Origin: Musa acuminata AAA Group
Lineage: Eukaryota; Streptophyta; Magnoliopsida; Zingiberales; Musaceae
Length of the DNA stretch: 64,000 nucleotides
Assembly: GCF_036884655.1 (NCBI RefSeq)
Contig: NC_088344.1
Coordinates: 35,777,001-35,841,000, forward strand
Direction: 5' to 3'
A program made the position numbers and the translations under genes. A model generated the notes under the pieces. That model was given only the letters and a program-made list of their open reading frames with translations, was not told where the DNA came from and ran no database searches. Shown piece by piece: positions 25,192 to 37,000 of this stretch; the first letter of the stretch is position 1, and every line of letters begins with the position of its first letter.

Positions 25192-25206
25192 CCGCTTATA
25201 TAGAGC
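25192..25206 (-). promoter_or_regulatory. Candidate TATA box on the minus strand
   Basis: On the minus strand the sequence reads GCTCTATATAAGCGG, a strong TATA consensus, followed by a GC- and pyrimidine-rich leader-like segment. No gene is known to me downstream of it. Confidence 0.45.
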
Positions 25207-25299
25207 TGGAGGTCCGAAAACCCTAAAGCGTTCGGCCGATCGCCTCCTCGTGTTATGACCTAAGTGCCCCTAGTGGCCGATTTTAGCGTTCGTTCCTTG

Positions 25300-25407
25300 T
25301 GTTAAGACGGAAGTACCCTTGAGCGTCCAAGAACCAACGGTTTCAGATCCGTATGTTATGACGAAAGTACCCTCGATCTTCCAAGAACCAACGGTTTTAG
25401 ATCCATG
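25300..25407. repeat. Tandem repeat, 54-bp unit, two copies
   Basis: Units 25300-25353 and 25354-25407 share AAGTACCCT and CCAAGAACCAACGGTTT. A third partial match (GACGGAAGTACCC) lies near 25446. The repeat sits just upstream of the minus-strand TATA candidate. Confidence 0.75.
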
Positions 25408-26453
25408 GGCTAAATAAATAGCAAATGCAACAGATACGAATGTAATGACGGAAGTACCCCCGTAGGACACAAGAATTCCAATCCACTCCAACGTATTTGG
25501 AGCCTTTTGATGCCTCGAGCAGAGTGAAAGGGAAGCCTTCATCCAAAGCTTTGGGGCCGGATTTGAAATGAGAAAAAATTGTGACAAATACACAGCTGAA
25601 ACTTATACAGATTAATTTTAATTTTCGTGCATTAATGGCTCCTCACGAGTATGTGCTTTCGCTGGACCGACAGCAGAAAGCGCCTCAAAGAACGGGAGGA
25701 GGTCGCTAACAAGTCTCTCGTGAATTCATATGACCACGGAAAGTCTCGCCAGCTCCCAAAGCAATATGAAGAACAAGAAGAAAAAGACGCCTATCGCATA
25801 GAGAAGGAATGCCACAAAGCGTCTCTTCCTTGTGCTGTAGGCGATGATAGGGCATGTAAGCGAGTTGGGAACAAAACTGAAAAGAACAAGTAGTTCAGGA
25901 AAAAGAAACGAAACTAAGATTTAGAGATGATAAAAAAAATAAAATCCACAGTATTAATCGAGGTACTAACATTGAGAACTAGTCATACCACTCCTCTCAA
26001 AGAATCCAGTTTTTGATGAAATAAGAGACTGAATTCAAAACCATAAAAGAACATAGGAAAAGCTTATCGAAATTTTTTGATGAACAGGACAAAGATTTAG
26101 CTTCTCAAAATTTTTCGATGAACATGACAAAGCTCCTCGAAACCATTAAGATTTTCAATGCTACATCAAAACTCGAAGCATTATATCTTCGTCTTGGATG
26201 TCTACATCATATACAGTCATCGTATCAACCTCGGACGGACTGAATATGTTTCGACCTGGCTACAGACACAGCTCAACAATTCTCCCTTTCCCCAATGAAC
26301 TGCAATGAGATAAAAGATATGGACAACATTATGCATCAAACAAGCAGTAGAAATTTACAGTGTCAGTGACCAAGAAATGCCAAGTAGGTAGAAAGCACAC
26401 ACTCATGACCGAGTCATGCTTTGAGAAAAGTCATTGTTCCAATACACTTGATG

Positions 26454-29400
26454 TTAGCTATTGCTTGTCAATCGTGTTGACGAGCTCAATGCTTCAGTGA
26501 TCCTACTGAAGACGAGTCTAAGTGGAACACATGCAACGGCAGGTCCCACCATCTTTTCAACCACTGGCTTTCTCTCTTCTCCCTTTTCTTTCTGATCAAC
26601 ATTAATTGATGACAGCCTTCTGATCTTTCTGGGAGACAACCTTGGTTTCCTGTTTATCGAATATTTCCTTTTCAATGAAGTAACATTTGTAACTTCACAG
26701 TTTATCCCAACAACATTGAGATACATCTGGGCCGACTTCCTTTTAGGTAGCAATTTCCCAATACTATTTCCCCCATTCTTCAGTGACTGATCAATGTGCC
26801 TGGTAGTTAACAGAGTATCGACTAAGCCATCTTCCACAACCTCTATAGGAACGGGGTGACCGACAATTTCTTTACTATTTGATTTACTCATGAGAGATAT
26901 TAGAGGTACATGAGGTCCACGATAGCTTGATTGTACAGTCACTTCAACATCGTATAGACAAGAACCCACACCTGTAAATTTCAGTTGCTTCGACACCTGG
27001 TACTTAGAGCTAGTTGATAGAGAAACCTGGCCATGAGGAAACAATCGTTGAATCGGCAGAGCGGAGATAGGCACATGTCTCTTGGATGATCTATCTTGAT
27101 CTCTTGCATGTGCAGGCTGAATTTTTACAAGTTCTGACAGGGAATGTCCATGTTCATCAGAAAGGTGAAGATCAGAACTCTGATTTGGGGGAACGTCATG
27201 TACCTCTGAGACTGATTCATCCTTCACCAACTGACCACCATGAGAATTGGAGGTCACGGATTCACCAAAACAACTGCCATCAATTTTACAACCTGCAAAA
27301 TACCTTTCCTCCTGTATTTTACCCTTCAAGGAACTGTCAGGAACAGCCCCATTCATAAAGTTTTCTGAATTTGTATTTTTGCTAAACCTTGAATTGTTCA
27401 GGTTCTTTTTATGGTTTAAATGCCGTTCCAAGGACCTTTTTTCTGTTTCCCCTTTGATGTTCTTAAACCGACCCTCCGAGCCAGTGAAGCTACTCTCACC
27501 AAGTCCTTCTGTGAAGTGTGATTCAAGTTCATCCTGGCGGCAACCATTATGTTGCTTTTCTGCTACATCAGGGTGAAGATCTCTAGTTGGAAAGTGTTCA
27601 AACATGATTGAAAAATCTGGAACATCATATTACAAACAAGTTAGTCATTTTTACAATCAAGATTATTGCATTAACATGGAAGACAAAAATTGCACATTCT
27701 CTGCATTCTAAATTGTAATTATGTACATAACACCAACATCATAGTAACAGAAGAATAACATCTAGTAATTTCAGTGCTGATAATTTTATTTGGCACAGTT
27801 TATAGTCTCACACATATGGTTGCCTTAAACTTATCTTTCTTTAAAACAACTAAGCACCTTTATAGATCAAAACTAACTAACGAATAAACAAGTGAGAGAA
27901 AAGAAGTTGGAAAGCAAGAAAGTGACATGAAAAGATTACAGAACGAAAAAATAGTCAGCAAAATATCCTGACATATTATCAAGTTCCCAAAAAGATATAT
28001 GATTAATATATCAGTAGTAAGAATCTGCATTAACAAGATTAATTAAACATGAATTTACCAGCAAACAAGGGTAAATGCTGAGTCTTTGGTATCATCAGGT
28101 AAAGACATTCAAGTCAACTCCTAATAAAAGAAATTTTAAGGGTAATGTGGGTGTGCAAAATACAGACACCATAACATTGTTTGGTGAAAGAAGCAAGCTT
28201 ACATAAGCATAATTTGAAATATGTAATTTCCTCAAAGAATGACAAAATGTTCTACATGTATATCTCCTCACAAACTCATGCAAAGTTGGTAGTCACTACA
28301 GTAGAAATTGTACTTACGACAGTGTGCATAATATCCTACTGGTGCATGCTGCAGCATGCCTGTGCATAATTGATGTAGATCGAGAGGTCATGAATCGGTC
28401 TAGGTTAAGATGGGCCATATTACTTTTTCTGTTTTTAAATATTTCAGAAAATTCTCATTGCTACGTGGTAATTAAAAATGTTCAAGGAAGCTTTTTGTAA
28501 AGGAAATTGCAATGGCCCTCGATAAATTTTAACCAAAAGGTTCACTTGGGCTGTTTGTCATTGATATATTTAGGTTAGCATGTTCTAGATAATCACTCTT
28601 TTCATAAATACATATTTTCAAGGCTTTGTTTTAACAAAACCCTAATCCTCCATCATCCTTGTTTCTTCAATAAATTTAGCTCCTGTTATATTTTAAATAT
28701 ATTGGATATCGTCTTTTCATCAGTAGCAATTAAGACACCATATCTTAAATAATATGTTATTCATTGATAATCTTAACTGACTTTTAGAACCATTGTGAAA
28801 ATTTACATAATATAAGCTAATAATTTGAATAATGAGTCCCAAGAAACCAAGGACTCAAACTCACAAGCTATACTGCCATCTTTATATTTTGGAAATAAAT
28901 ATCAATGCTTTTACGTCAGAAAAATAAACAATGAATAAGCCATGGTCATTAGTTTCTTACAACAAGGGGGGGGAAAAGACAAATTTTTGGAGCTTGATTG
29001 TTGATAGAAAGGTCCTATGATCGAATCGCATCTTTGACGCTTACCAAAGTGAAAATAAAAAGAGCTTAAGGGATAATAGTAACAATATTCTTAACCTACA
29101 AGCTTAACAACACGAAAAATTCAAGATGTATATGAACACTTAAACAGTAGTAGAAGTCAAGACTTGCAATCAAGGTAAGATAAGCTGAACTGCAACACGG
29201 ATATGATAAACAGAAATGCACTCTCTACAACCATAGGTAATACTTGTTTACAAGGAACGCAGTCTCATACCGACTGGCCATATCAGTCCTAGTCGAACAG
29301 GTACATACATACCCACTGATATAAGTGTATGGCACATGGTACACGAGTATGTACCAATGAAATAGATGGCAGCGGAGAAGAAAGGAGGAAGGAGGAAGAG

Positions 29401-32330
29401 GAAGTAAGAAAAGAGGCAGTGAAGAAAGAGGAAGAAGAAAAAGAAGGAAGAGGAAAGAAGAAGAGGTGGCCGTGGAGGAAGGAGGAAGGGGGAAGAGGAA
29501 AAGGATACAAGAAGGATGGAGGAAGAAGAGGAGGAAGAGAAGGAAACATATCTGAAACGACAGCAGGCAATGGGCGGCGGGCAGTGAGAGGTGATAGCAA
29601 TGACTCGGATGAGTGTCGGGGAAGAGAGCTAACGAATGCAAGCCCAAACTTGTTTTTTTTTTTTTATTGGTTGGAACAGACTGCCTGAAACGCGATAGTC
29701 CATGTACCATTCTATGTCCAAACCGGTATACTTTACTTATCTGAGCGAAACAGCATTCCTCGGTTGTGTACATATAATCCTCTCCAACCTTCCATTGGCA
29801 CAAAAAATCATGTACCAAGCTATAGTTAGTAATAAATTAAGTAGAAGATAAGAAAGAGATGACACTCATCCAAGAATATGACTGCAAGAATCTAGAATTC
29901 ATCAAAAAAGGAAAAAAAATTATAATAGAAACAAACCCTCAAATGTAATAATCCAGGTGAAAAAAATTTCTGGATAAGTACCTATGATGACCAAGTATGC
30001 AGCATAAGGACACATCTTAAACTAAAACTGGGTTTAAGCTACAAGAAGCATAAAAATCCTTATAGTATGTCAATACCAATATCCCACTCTACAGTGGGCA
30101 GCTGCAAAATCCAAGTTCGTTGACAAGGTAACATTGACAGATTATCTGGTATAACAATGGCATCCAAGTCATGTAACTTAGTAATGCCAATTTATGATCA
30201 GAATGGCATAATAAATGGCACATGAATGCACTGAAAATGCCTAACATTAGTTTACCATGCTGAAGCAACAAGATGTGTCATCTCATGCAATTTAACTTTA
30301 AATGTCAGGATCTTCATTGTTATTCAAATTTAGAAATAGAAGAAAATTATAAGAAGATCAATTTTTAACACAAACAAAGGGAGAAATTTGCAAGCATACC
30401 TTCCCTGATATTGTCTGCCATTATCAGGGGAATATCAATGAGGCCATCGGAGCAGTCATTGTCAATAAACTCCAACATGCTCGCAAGCTCCGAGTCCTTT
30501 ACTTCAGAATCAAAATTTGCATCATCAATTTCACGAGTGTTCTCACAAGCATTCAACAATTCCTCACTTGAAGTTCCTGAACAGTGTGGGCTGATGGTGA
30601 TGTCACATGAAATATCTGTCCTCCTTGAATTAGATAGCAATTCATTCAACTTATTTGGAGAAGCCCCTTGAAGAGATGGTCGCCCTCCAAAAGCACCATC
30701 CCAGTGACAATATGATGGAACTATAACTTTAGTACCCTCGCAAACTTTACTAAGTGCTAGTCGACGATCTTTTCTTCTCACATTCTCATGAGATTGGGCC
30801 ACATGTGATCTCTTCCTTTTCAGGGATGAAAAAGAATCTTTGCTGCTCTTTATTGAACTCAAACTAGAAAATCCATCATAAATGTCTGACTTGCTAAGTG
30901 AAGCATTGTCAGGAAGGCCTAGCTCAGTGAACCATCCTGTGCTAGCATGCACATTAGGCTTTCTATTGGATACAACCCCCAAACCTATTTCCTGAAGATC
31001 TCTCATTCGTTTTATTCCTTCGTTATCTTCTGAATCATTTGGAGTTTTCCTTCTTTTTTTTTCTGATTGCTTAATATCAGGAGAAATCAGATCGTTTGTT
31101 TGTTCATATGACACTAAAGATTGAGATACCTCTTGAGCCGAGTTCTCCTCAAGAACATCGAGTTTCCTGGCCACATGACCTAATTGTTTGTCAAGCCCAT
31201 ATACCTTTCTTGACTTCATGGGAAAATCATAACCCATTGTTCTGAAAGGGTCCTTCACTCCTGAGCCATTCTGCTTCCCAGTAAGGAAGTAAGCCTTTTC
31301 AATCTCCAGGGCATGGAGAATGGCATCTTCTCTGCGAATGTACTTACCTGTACTGGTTGAACTTTTCTTTGAACGGATTGCAAAAGCCATGGCCTTCTGA
31401 ATGCACTCATCAAACTCCCCACAACGAAATGCTTTGACACGAGTTGATTTTGCAAGATTATACCAGTCCCTGATTGCAAGTTGATTATTAGCAAACTTAA
31501 GCTTATACTGACTGCATGGTACTTAAACCATGAAATAGAAAGGTGAACAGAAATAGCATATGTGCATATAGCTACTTTGCTCAGAATTTGTAACCGCATA
31601 ATTCAAGATACAGAAAATCATGCACCAAACATAAATAAACGAAAGAAGGCACAATCAGTATCATTGTTGTTGCCATGTTCCTTGTTATTTTCCAAGATGT
31701 CACTGAGCAACTTAGGTTGGCCTTGATGCACAACTGTTAAGTCAATAAGGCTCCATGGAAGGTTTGAGTTGGCCTTTTTTTTATAGCTCTCTGTCTAAAG
31801 TTGACTAAAAAATTACCATCAAATCCCAGCCAAAATAGAAGTAGTGGCAGCAAATGAACTCATTTTACATCCCTTGTCTTTAAAGCCAGCTGAAACAATG
31901 GTGTGAGGTAGAATTTAAAAAAAAAAAAGACAATGATCCATATGGTTTATGTTAACAGAATCGGCTACTAATAAGTGTTCAGTGTTAAATCTTATCATCT
32001 GATCTTCAGTGGATATGAGAATAGAAAAAAAAAAAAAATCTGTAACCAAATACAGAACAGAACATCATTCAAGATACGAAGAATATTCAGGCCACTTAAA
32101 ATAGGCAGAAGAAGGGGATCTACAGATGAGGATACTCACATGCTCCCATCTTCTCTACCAAGAAGCTTGATGGGAGTCCCTGATCTCGGCGGAAGCACAC
32201 ATTTCGTTGGCAATTCATCCCGACCAACAACCCGGCCCGGCCACCATGACCCGTTAGGGCGACGCACCCACACGAGGCCCCCAGCCGACACATTGTTACT
32301 GCTCAAAATCCCATCTTGTTCGCTGCCCAT
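26454..32330 (-). CDS. PWWP-domain protein (At1g51745/At3g21295-like), three coding exons, 807 aa
   Basis: Coding exons in transcript order: 32330-32140, 31469-30400 and 27616-26454, totalling 2424 nt with clean GT-AG phases (the codons for Met64 and Asp421 are split). The N-terminal 80 residues form a PWWP-type module starting GGLVWVRRPNGSWWPG; such domains read chromatin and nucleosomes. DWYNLAKSTRVKAFRCGEFDEC at the start of exon 2 is the continuation typical of this plant family. The rest is long, Ser/Lys-rich and probably disordered, with basic patches such as KKRRK and KRKR that look like nuclear-localisation signals. The conserved C-terminal block includes PRKIRRLSS and ends RLTSNS. 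The start was chosen as the Met immediately before the PWWP; an in-frame Met 42 codons upstream lies in what I take to be 5'UTR. The molecular function of this subfamily is not settled. Confidence 0.88.
27617..30399 (-). other. Intron 2 of the PWWP gene
   Basis: A 2.8-kb intron with standard borders. It holds a purine-rich microsatellite (separate entry) flanked by degenerate GGTATG/GTACC-rich sequence at about 29268-29345 and 29700-29825, which may be a diverged transposon related in composition to the element at 38497. There are no coding segments. Confidence 0.6.
29372..29549 (+). repeat. Purine-rich (GGA/GAA) imperfect microsatellite
   Basis: Nearly unbroken A/G sequence on the plus strand for about 180 bp, built from GGAGGAAG and GAAGAAG units with a few interruptions. 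Being in the minus-strand PWWP intron, it would appear in RNA as a long polypyrimidine tract. The Glu/Lys-rich and Leu/Ser/Pro-rich open frames across it are composition artefacts. Confidence 0.8.
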
Positions 32331-34056
32331 AGAAAAAGAACTCGAATCCACCAAATCAAGAATCACACGATGTCGTACTGCTCCACCTACAAAGGGAACC
32401 GACGAAGCAAAACAAGAACAAGAAGAAACTGTTAGGTTACTGAACCACTCATGCATGGGTTTCTTGAACCATCAGCCCAAAACTCGTTGGAGAAGGATTA
32501 AAAATGAAAGATAAGAATGGGGGAATATACTCCATTATGCATTAGAGGAGGGGGGGAGGGGGTTGGGAGAGAGGGAAATCCTAGAACAGATGCTGCTACC
32601 TTGAATAACCAAGAAAACAGAAGAGATATGCGAAGTGAACAAGGAAGAAACTTTCAAAGAGCACTAAAAACTCTTCGATAGAAGAAGAAAGGCAACGAAA
32701 CAAACCAAAGGAAATAAAAGAGACGAGCTATTCTTCGACGGAGAGGAAAGAGGGAAAGGAGGCTCTCCCCGGCAGAGGAGAAACAAGGACCAAAGGGACC
32801 AAAAAAACTGAAAAAAGATGATTAAAAACGAGAATAAGAATCAAGGATGGGGAGATGATTTCCATCTGCACCTCTCCTACCTCTTCTTTCGGGTTCGTCA
32901 CTATAGAAAGCGGCTCGATCTTGTTTTCTCCATTACACTTAGTTGCCGGGAAAGCTGCGGAAGAGAAGGTTGGTGGGAGCGGAGATGTCTGCAATGGCAG
33001 AGAAGAGAGGAGAGAGCAGTGTTGGGATGCGTTTCCTTTAGGAAGAGGTGGAGAGGAGGAGGAGGAGGAGCGAGAGACGGCGAAGCGAGTGAGGAAGGAG
33101 GGGGCGAGAGAGAGAGAGAAAGAGAGACAAAAGAGCGAGCAGGAAGCAGCGCATCCGGCGCAGGGATTAGTACGAGTTGGGCTTTGGCCCGGCCAAATGG
33201 GACTCGGTGCTGGTATCTTCAGGACTCGAGTGACGCAGGAAGACGAAAGAACGACATCGGCGGACACACATGGCGACGAGCTGCTCATCACTTACCACTC
33301 ATCACCGATGATCCCGTTCTTAATCCAACTCTTCATAAACAAACGACAAAGATCTTAACAGCCGTCATAGAAAAATAGGGTTTCGACTCTCATTTCGTTT
33401 TGATATTAATTTTCAGAGAAAAAAAAAAGAAAAAGAAAGAAGCCATCTGAAGCCGATCTCACTGTCATAATGTTTTATTATTATTATTTTTTCTTCTATC
33501 AAAATTTCATTTGATTTTATTATTTTAAATTGATCAACGAAACGGTCCGACCATAACCTTTCATTTCATGGTCAGGACATACATATATATCCAGTAATTT
33601 AACGTCCAAAACTCAAGCAACAACCATGAACACATCTAAATTCCAAGATGATACAAGGAAAAGCAACAACCACGAACACATCAAGAGTTTCAACACAACG
33701 TTGTATACCAATATTGCATCAATACCAACCCCAAATATTTAAACCTCATCTTTATGCATGTTTTCGCTGAACCCATAATTACTTCGTCATGCCTCAAGAG
33801 CTTCAAAACAAAGATAAAAGGATTCCTCGCAGGAGCAATGTTGCCAATAATATATGATCAAAGAAATGAGAGTGTATCATGTATAAAACGCAAATATCAC
33901 TCGATCAACTCGTAAAAACGGCACCAAAAAGGAGAAAGTAGCACATTTGAGGAAGCTATTTACCAAACAATAACCAGCATATTTTAGGTCCCGTAACAAA
34001 TAAAAGTCATCTGTACTCCAGATTTAACAGTACAAGTCCTCCTTTTGATCTTTCTG
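32331..34056. other. 5' leader and promoter of the PWWP gene, then spacer to UBP6
   Basis: On the minus strand the region 33150-32340 is CT-rich in long runs (CTCTCT and TCCTCC), typical of a 5'UTR; the exact start and any 5'UTR intron are not resolvable by eye. From 33300 to 34056 the sequence is AT-rich spacer and the 3'UTR of the deubiquitinase gene. Long open frames on both strands here come from low-complexity sequence. Confidence 0.45.
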
Positions 34057-37000
34057 TCAAACCACTCTGGCTTTATACACGCAGATGTATGCCATGTGCC
34101 AATCACCTGCCAGAAATGTTCAACTTCGTTTGAGCAAAAGTCCAACAACAACAAAAAAGTTCAATAATTCTCTCTTTTAAGTGTCTTACCACCGCCAGAT
34201 AGTTTTGTAATATCTTCTTCCCTTTGTGGGATTGGATTGTCATCATCATATTGAATCCATTTTCCTGCATCATCAGCAGTTTTCACGATAAGAAACAAAA
34301 TGAATGACAAAGGGCAAGCAAAGGAATATCCAAGCCTATTAGACAGACCATTTTCTTGTTTCACCCAGGCAACGTAGTGCCCGGAGTCAGCACTCCTTCC
34401 CTTGTGAGTAAGCACAGCTACCAAATCATAAATTCCAGTTAACTGCCCCTTATCTTCAGAAGATACAGCTGTCGACATCAGAGCAAAGAAAATAAGCGAC
34501 TTTGATCTAAATTGGTAGGTATCATCCCCTGTAATTTCATAGTTCATATAAAAGTCAGGCATCTTGTGAATTTATCGATTGGTGGTGTTTACTTATGTAA
34601 TGATTCATGAATCTGTAAGTTATCAAGTTCCTTAACCTGGACGAACAAACTATGCTTATTGCTGTGTAACATGGAGGAGATATTAGGGGTATCATCCTCA
34701 GATGGAGCCATGACCTGTGGAGTCTTTTAATTAGTCTTCCCATGGTTTAAACATGAGGAAACAGCAAAGAACAAACAAATGCATGCAAAGCATTTCCCCC
34801 CTTCCCTTCCCTTTTAATGTTCTATGTAAATTTAGCTGCATCGTTTCAATGTTCTGTGTAAATTTGGCAGCACTTTGTCTAGTTTTTTTCGAGAGAAGCA
34901 ATACTGATAAGCACCTCTCATAAATGAAAGGACAGAAAATTGAAAGAGAATAAAAATAAAAAGTATGGAGGTTGGGAAGGGAAAACAAATGGAATTTATA
35001 ACATGCATTACAATAATGAAAAGAAATCTAGGAAACCAACAACATGATAACTTGTTGGTTGCCAATCCTTCATACGCAAGGGTCTTGTATACACAGATGC
35101 ATTAGGGTGCAGGTGTAGAGCATAAGCTGATGAGCTATGATCCACATCAGTGAGTACCAGACATGATCTTTGTTCAGTAGAAAGAGGATCCATGGTGAAA
35201 ACCATAAAGAAGTTTCTCAACTTGTGTTTGGAAAAAAGATACCATAGGACGCCCAGTATTTTGCAATACTTCTCAACTATAAAGAAGTATGCACTGAAAG
35301 TTCTTGATTTTGCAATACCACAAAAGGTCGCCCAGTATGTTCATCCCGACCACAAAATTGTCATAAACACACATCCCACACCCCCACCCAAAAAAAATGA
35401 AAAATTGATGCACCTAATGAACCAACACAAATCATGATTCCAATACACCCATATATCCATCTGAACACAGTATGTAGTGTGCTATGTATATGAGATTTCA
35501 CTAAAGTTTGATGATGCTGAATTCAGACACCATAATATTGATTGGAAAGAAGGGGATCGTAAAAGAACCAAACCTGAAATGCAGTTAGACCACTAAATGG
35601 GCCAAACTAAGGACAGAATCATACATGTCAGGCCCAAGTCAGATGCAGGTCAGCCTGTACCAAAAACCCTAACCCTACCCTTGGTCATCAGAGAAAGGAA
35701 GAATACAAGTTCATCTGATGAACTTCGGAGGCAAATGATATGTCAACAATTATAAGCATTTGAGATAGTCATGAAGGATGTTATCAATCATAAATAGGGC
35801 TTAAATTGTTGACAATGAAATGCGTTGAGAAGCATGATTAAGATGGCAATTGGGAAATACAGAAAACACAAGAAACATCATACTATTATAAATTAATGCC
35901 TTCGAGCTGCAAGCAAATAATTGGGATGCAAGACCACTGTGATGGAGAGTGATATCCGACTACACGACCTTTTGTTAAACTCTACATGGACCTTCATACA
36001 TCAACAATAACTATCAATTACCTTTGTCAAGAGCCATGCTAGATGGTTCACTACTATCATTAGATGACCCCTGCAGAACATTCAAGAAAACAAAGAAAAA
36101 GAGAATAGAGTTAAGCAAGTGAAGCAAGTGAAGCAACTTATTCTAGCACATATTTACAATAAACCAGCCTCTTCATAAATATTTGTGATGCTAAAATGAC
36201 TTCTTGACACTGTGTCACTTCTCAGAAGGCCTTAGCATTACTACCTAAATGCTGCTATGATTACTATTTTGCAATCTATAAGGTGGGTACCATATCCAAT
36301 TTTAGTATCAGTTGAGAAGCTGCTAAGCCTAATTAGCACCTTGTTACCGCTTGTCCGATCCAACTCAGTGAGTTCAATGACAATAGATTCCAACCTTTAT
36401 ACTTACTATTCAATACCAAAAGAACTGCAGGTCTAATCAACAATATATATGCAATTTATATATGTTCAATGATTATTGGGCTCACCTAATCATTGATTTA
36501 CATACCAAAAGAAAGAGGGCTGTCTTGATTTACATACCTCTGATGTAGGCATGTTGACTTCATGTTCCTTCTTCTTGTCTTCTACTTTTAATCCAAGCTT
36601 GACATTTTCTAACTCTCGTAGTGTCTTATCCATGTCAATTGAGCAAATCACGGGTAAATTATAAGAATATCAGTAAAATATTGTAATTTTCCGTCAAACT
36701 AAAGGGCACAAAAGAAAGGTGGGCAAAACCTGACGAGGAGTCTGAAGCTTTTGACGAAGTTCATCTGAACAGAACTCATAAACATCAAGTTCCAAAGGAT
36801 AATCCACTTTCTGAAAAAAAAAAAAAGGGAAACAAAATAAGCTTCCATGTCCATGGCAAGGAAAGCGGCACTCCAAAGATACACGATAAAGTATAAAACT
36901 AACATACCCGCAATATTTTTGCCTTCTGGTTAGACTCCCTTTTCCAGAAGAAACGAACAAACTGAACAGTCAGATACCTGAGAAGGAAATCAAATAAGAA

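Noticed and set aside
28985..29045. tRNA- or SINE-like stretch with a GATCGAATC B-box-like word
   Set aside because: No A box, acceptor-stem pairing or anticodon arm could be built from it.
29225..29818. Long open frames rich in Leu/Ser/Pro (minus) and Lys/Glu/Arg (plus)
   Set aside because: They follow from the purine-rich tract in the PWWP gene intron; no coding evidence.
32331..32456. In-frame upstream Met for the PWWP protein (42 extra residues)
   Set aside because: The extension is Ser/Cys-rich without known similarity, while family members start a few residues before the GGLVWVRR block.
32728..33378. Long open frames on both strands upstream of the PWWP gene
   Set aside because: Low-complexity CT/GA-rich leader sequence; frames on both strands are equally open and have no recognisable domain.
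34555..34743. Minus-strand open segment with good splice-like ends between UBP6 exons 15 and 16
   Set aside because: Joining it to exon 15 in the required phase gives a stop within a few codons. Skipping it joins exon 15 directly to the conserved TGIYDLVAVLTHKGR exon in correct phase.
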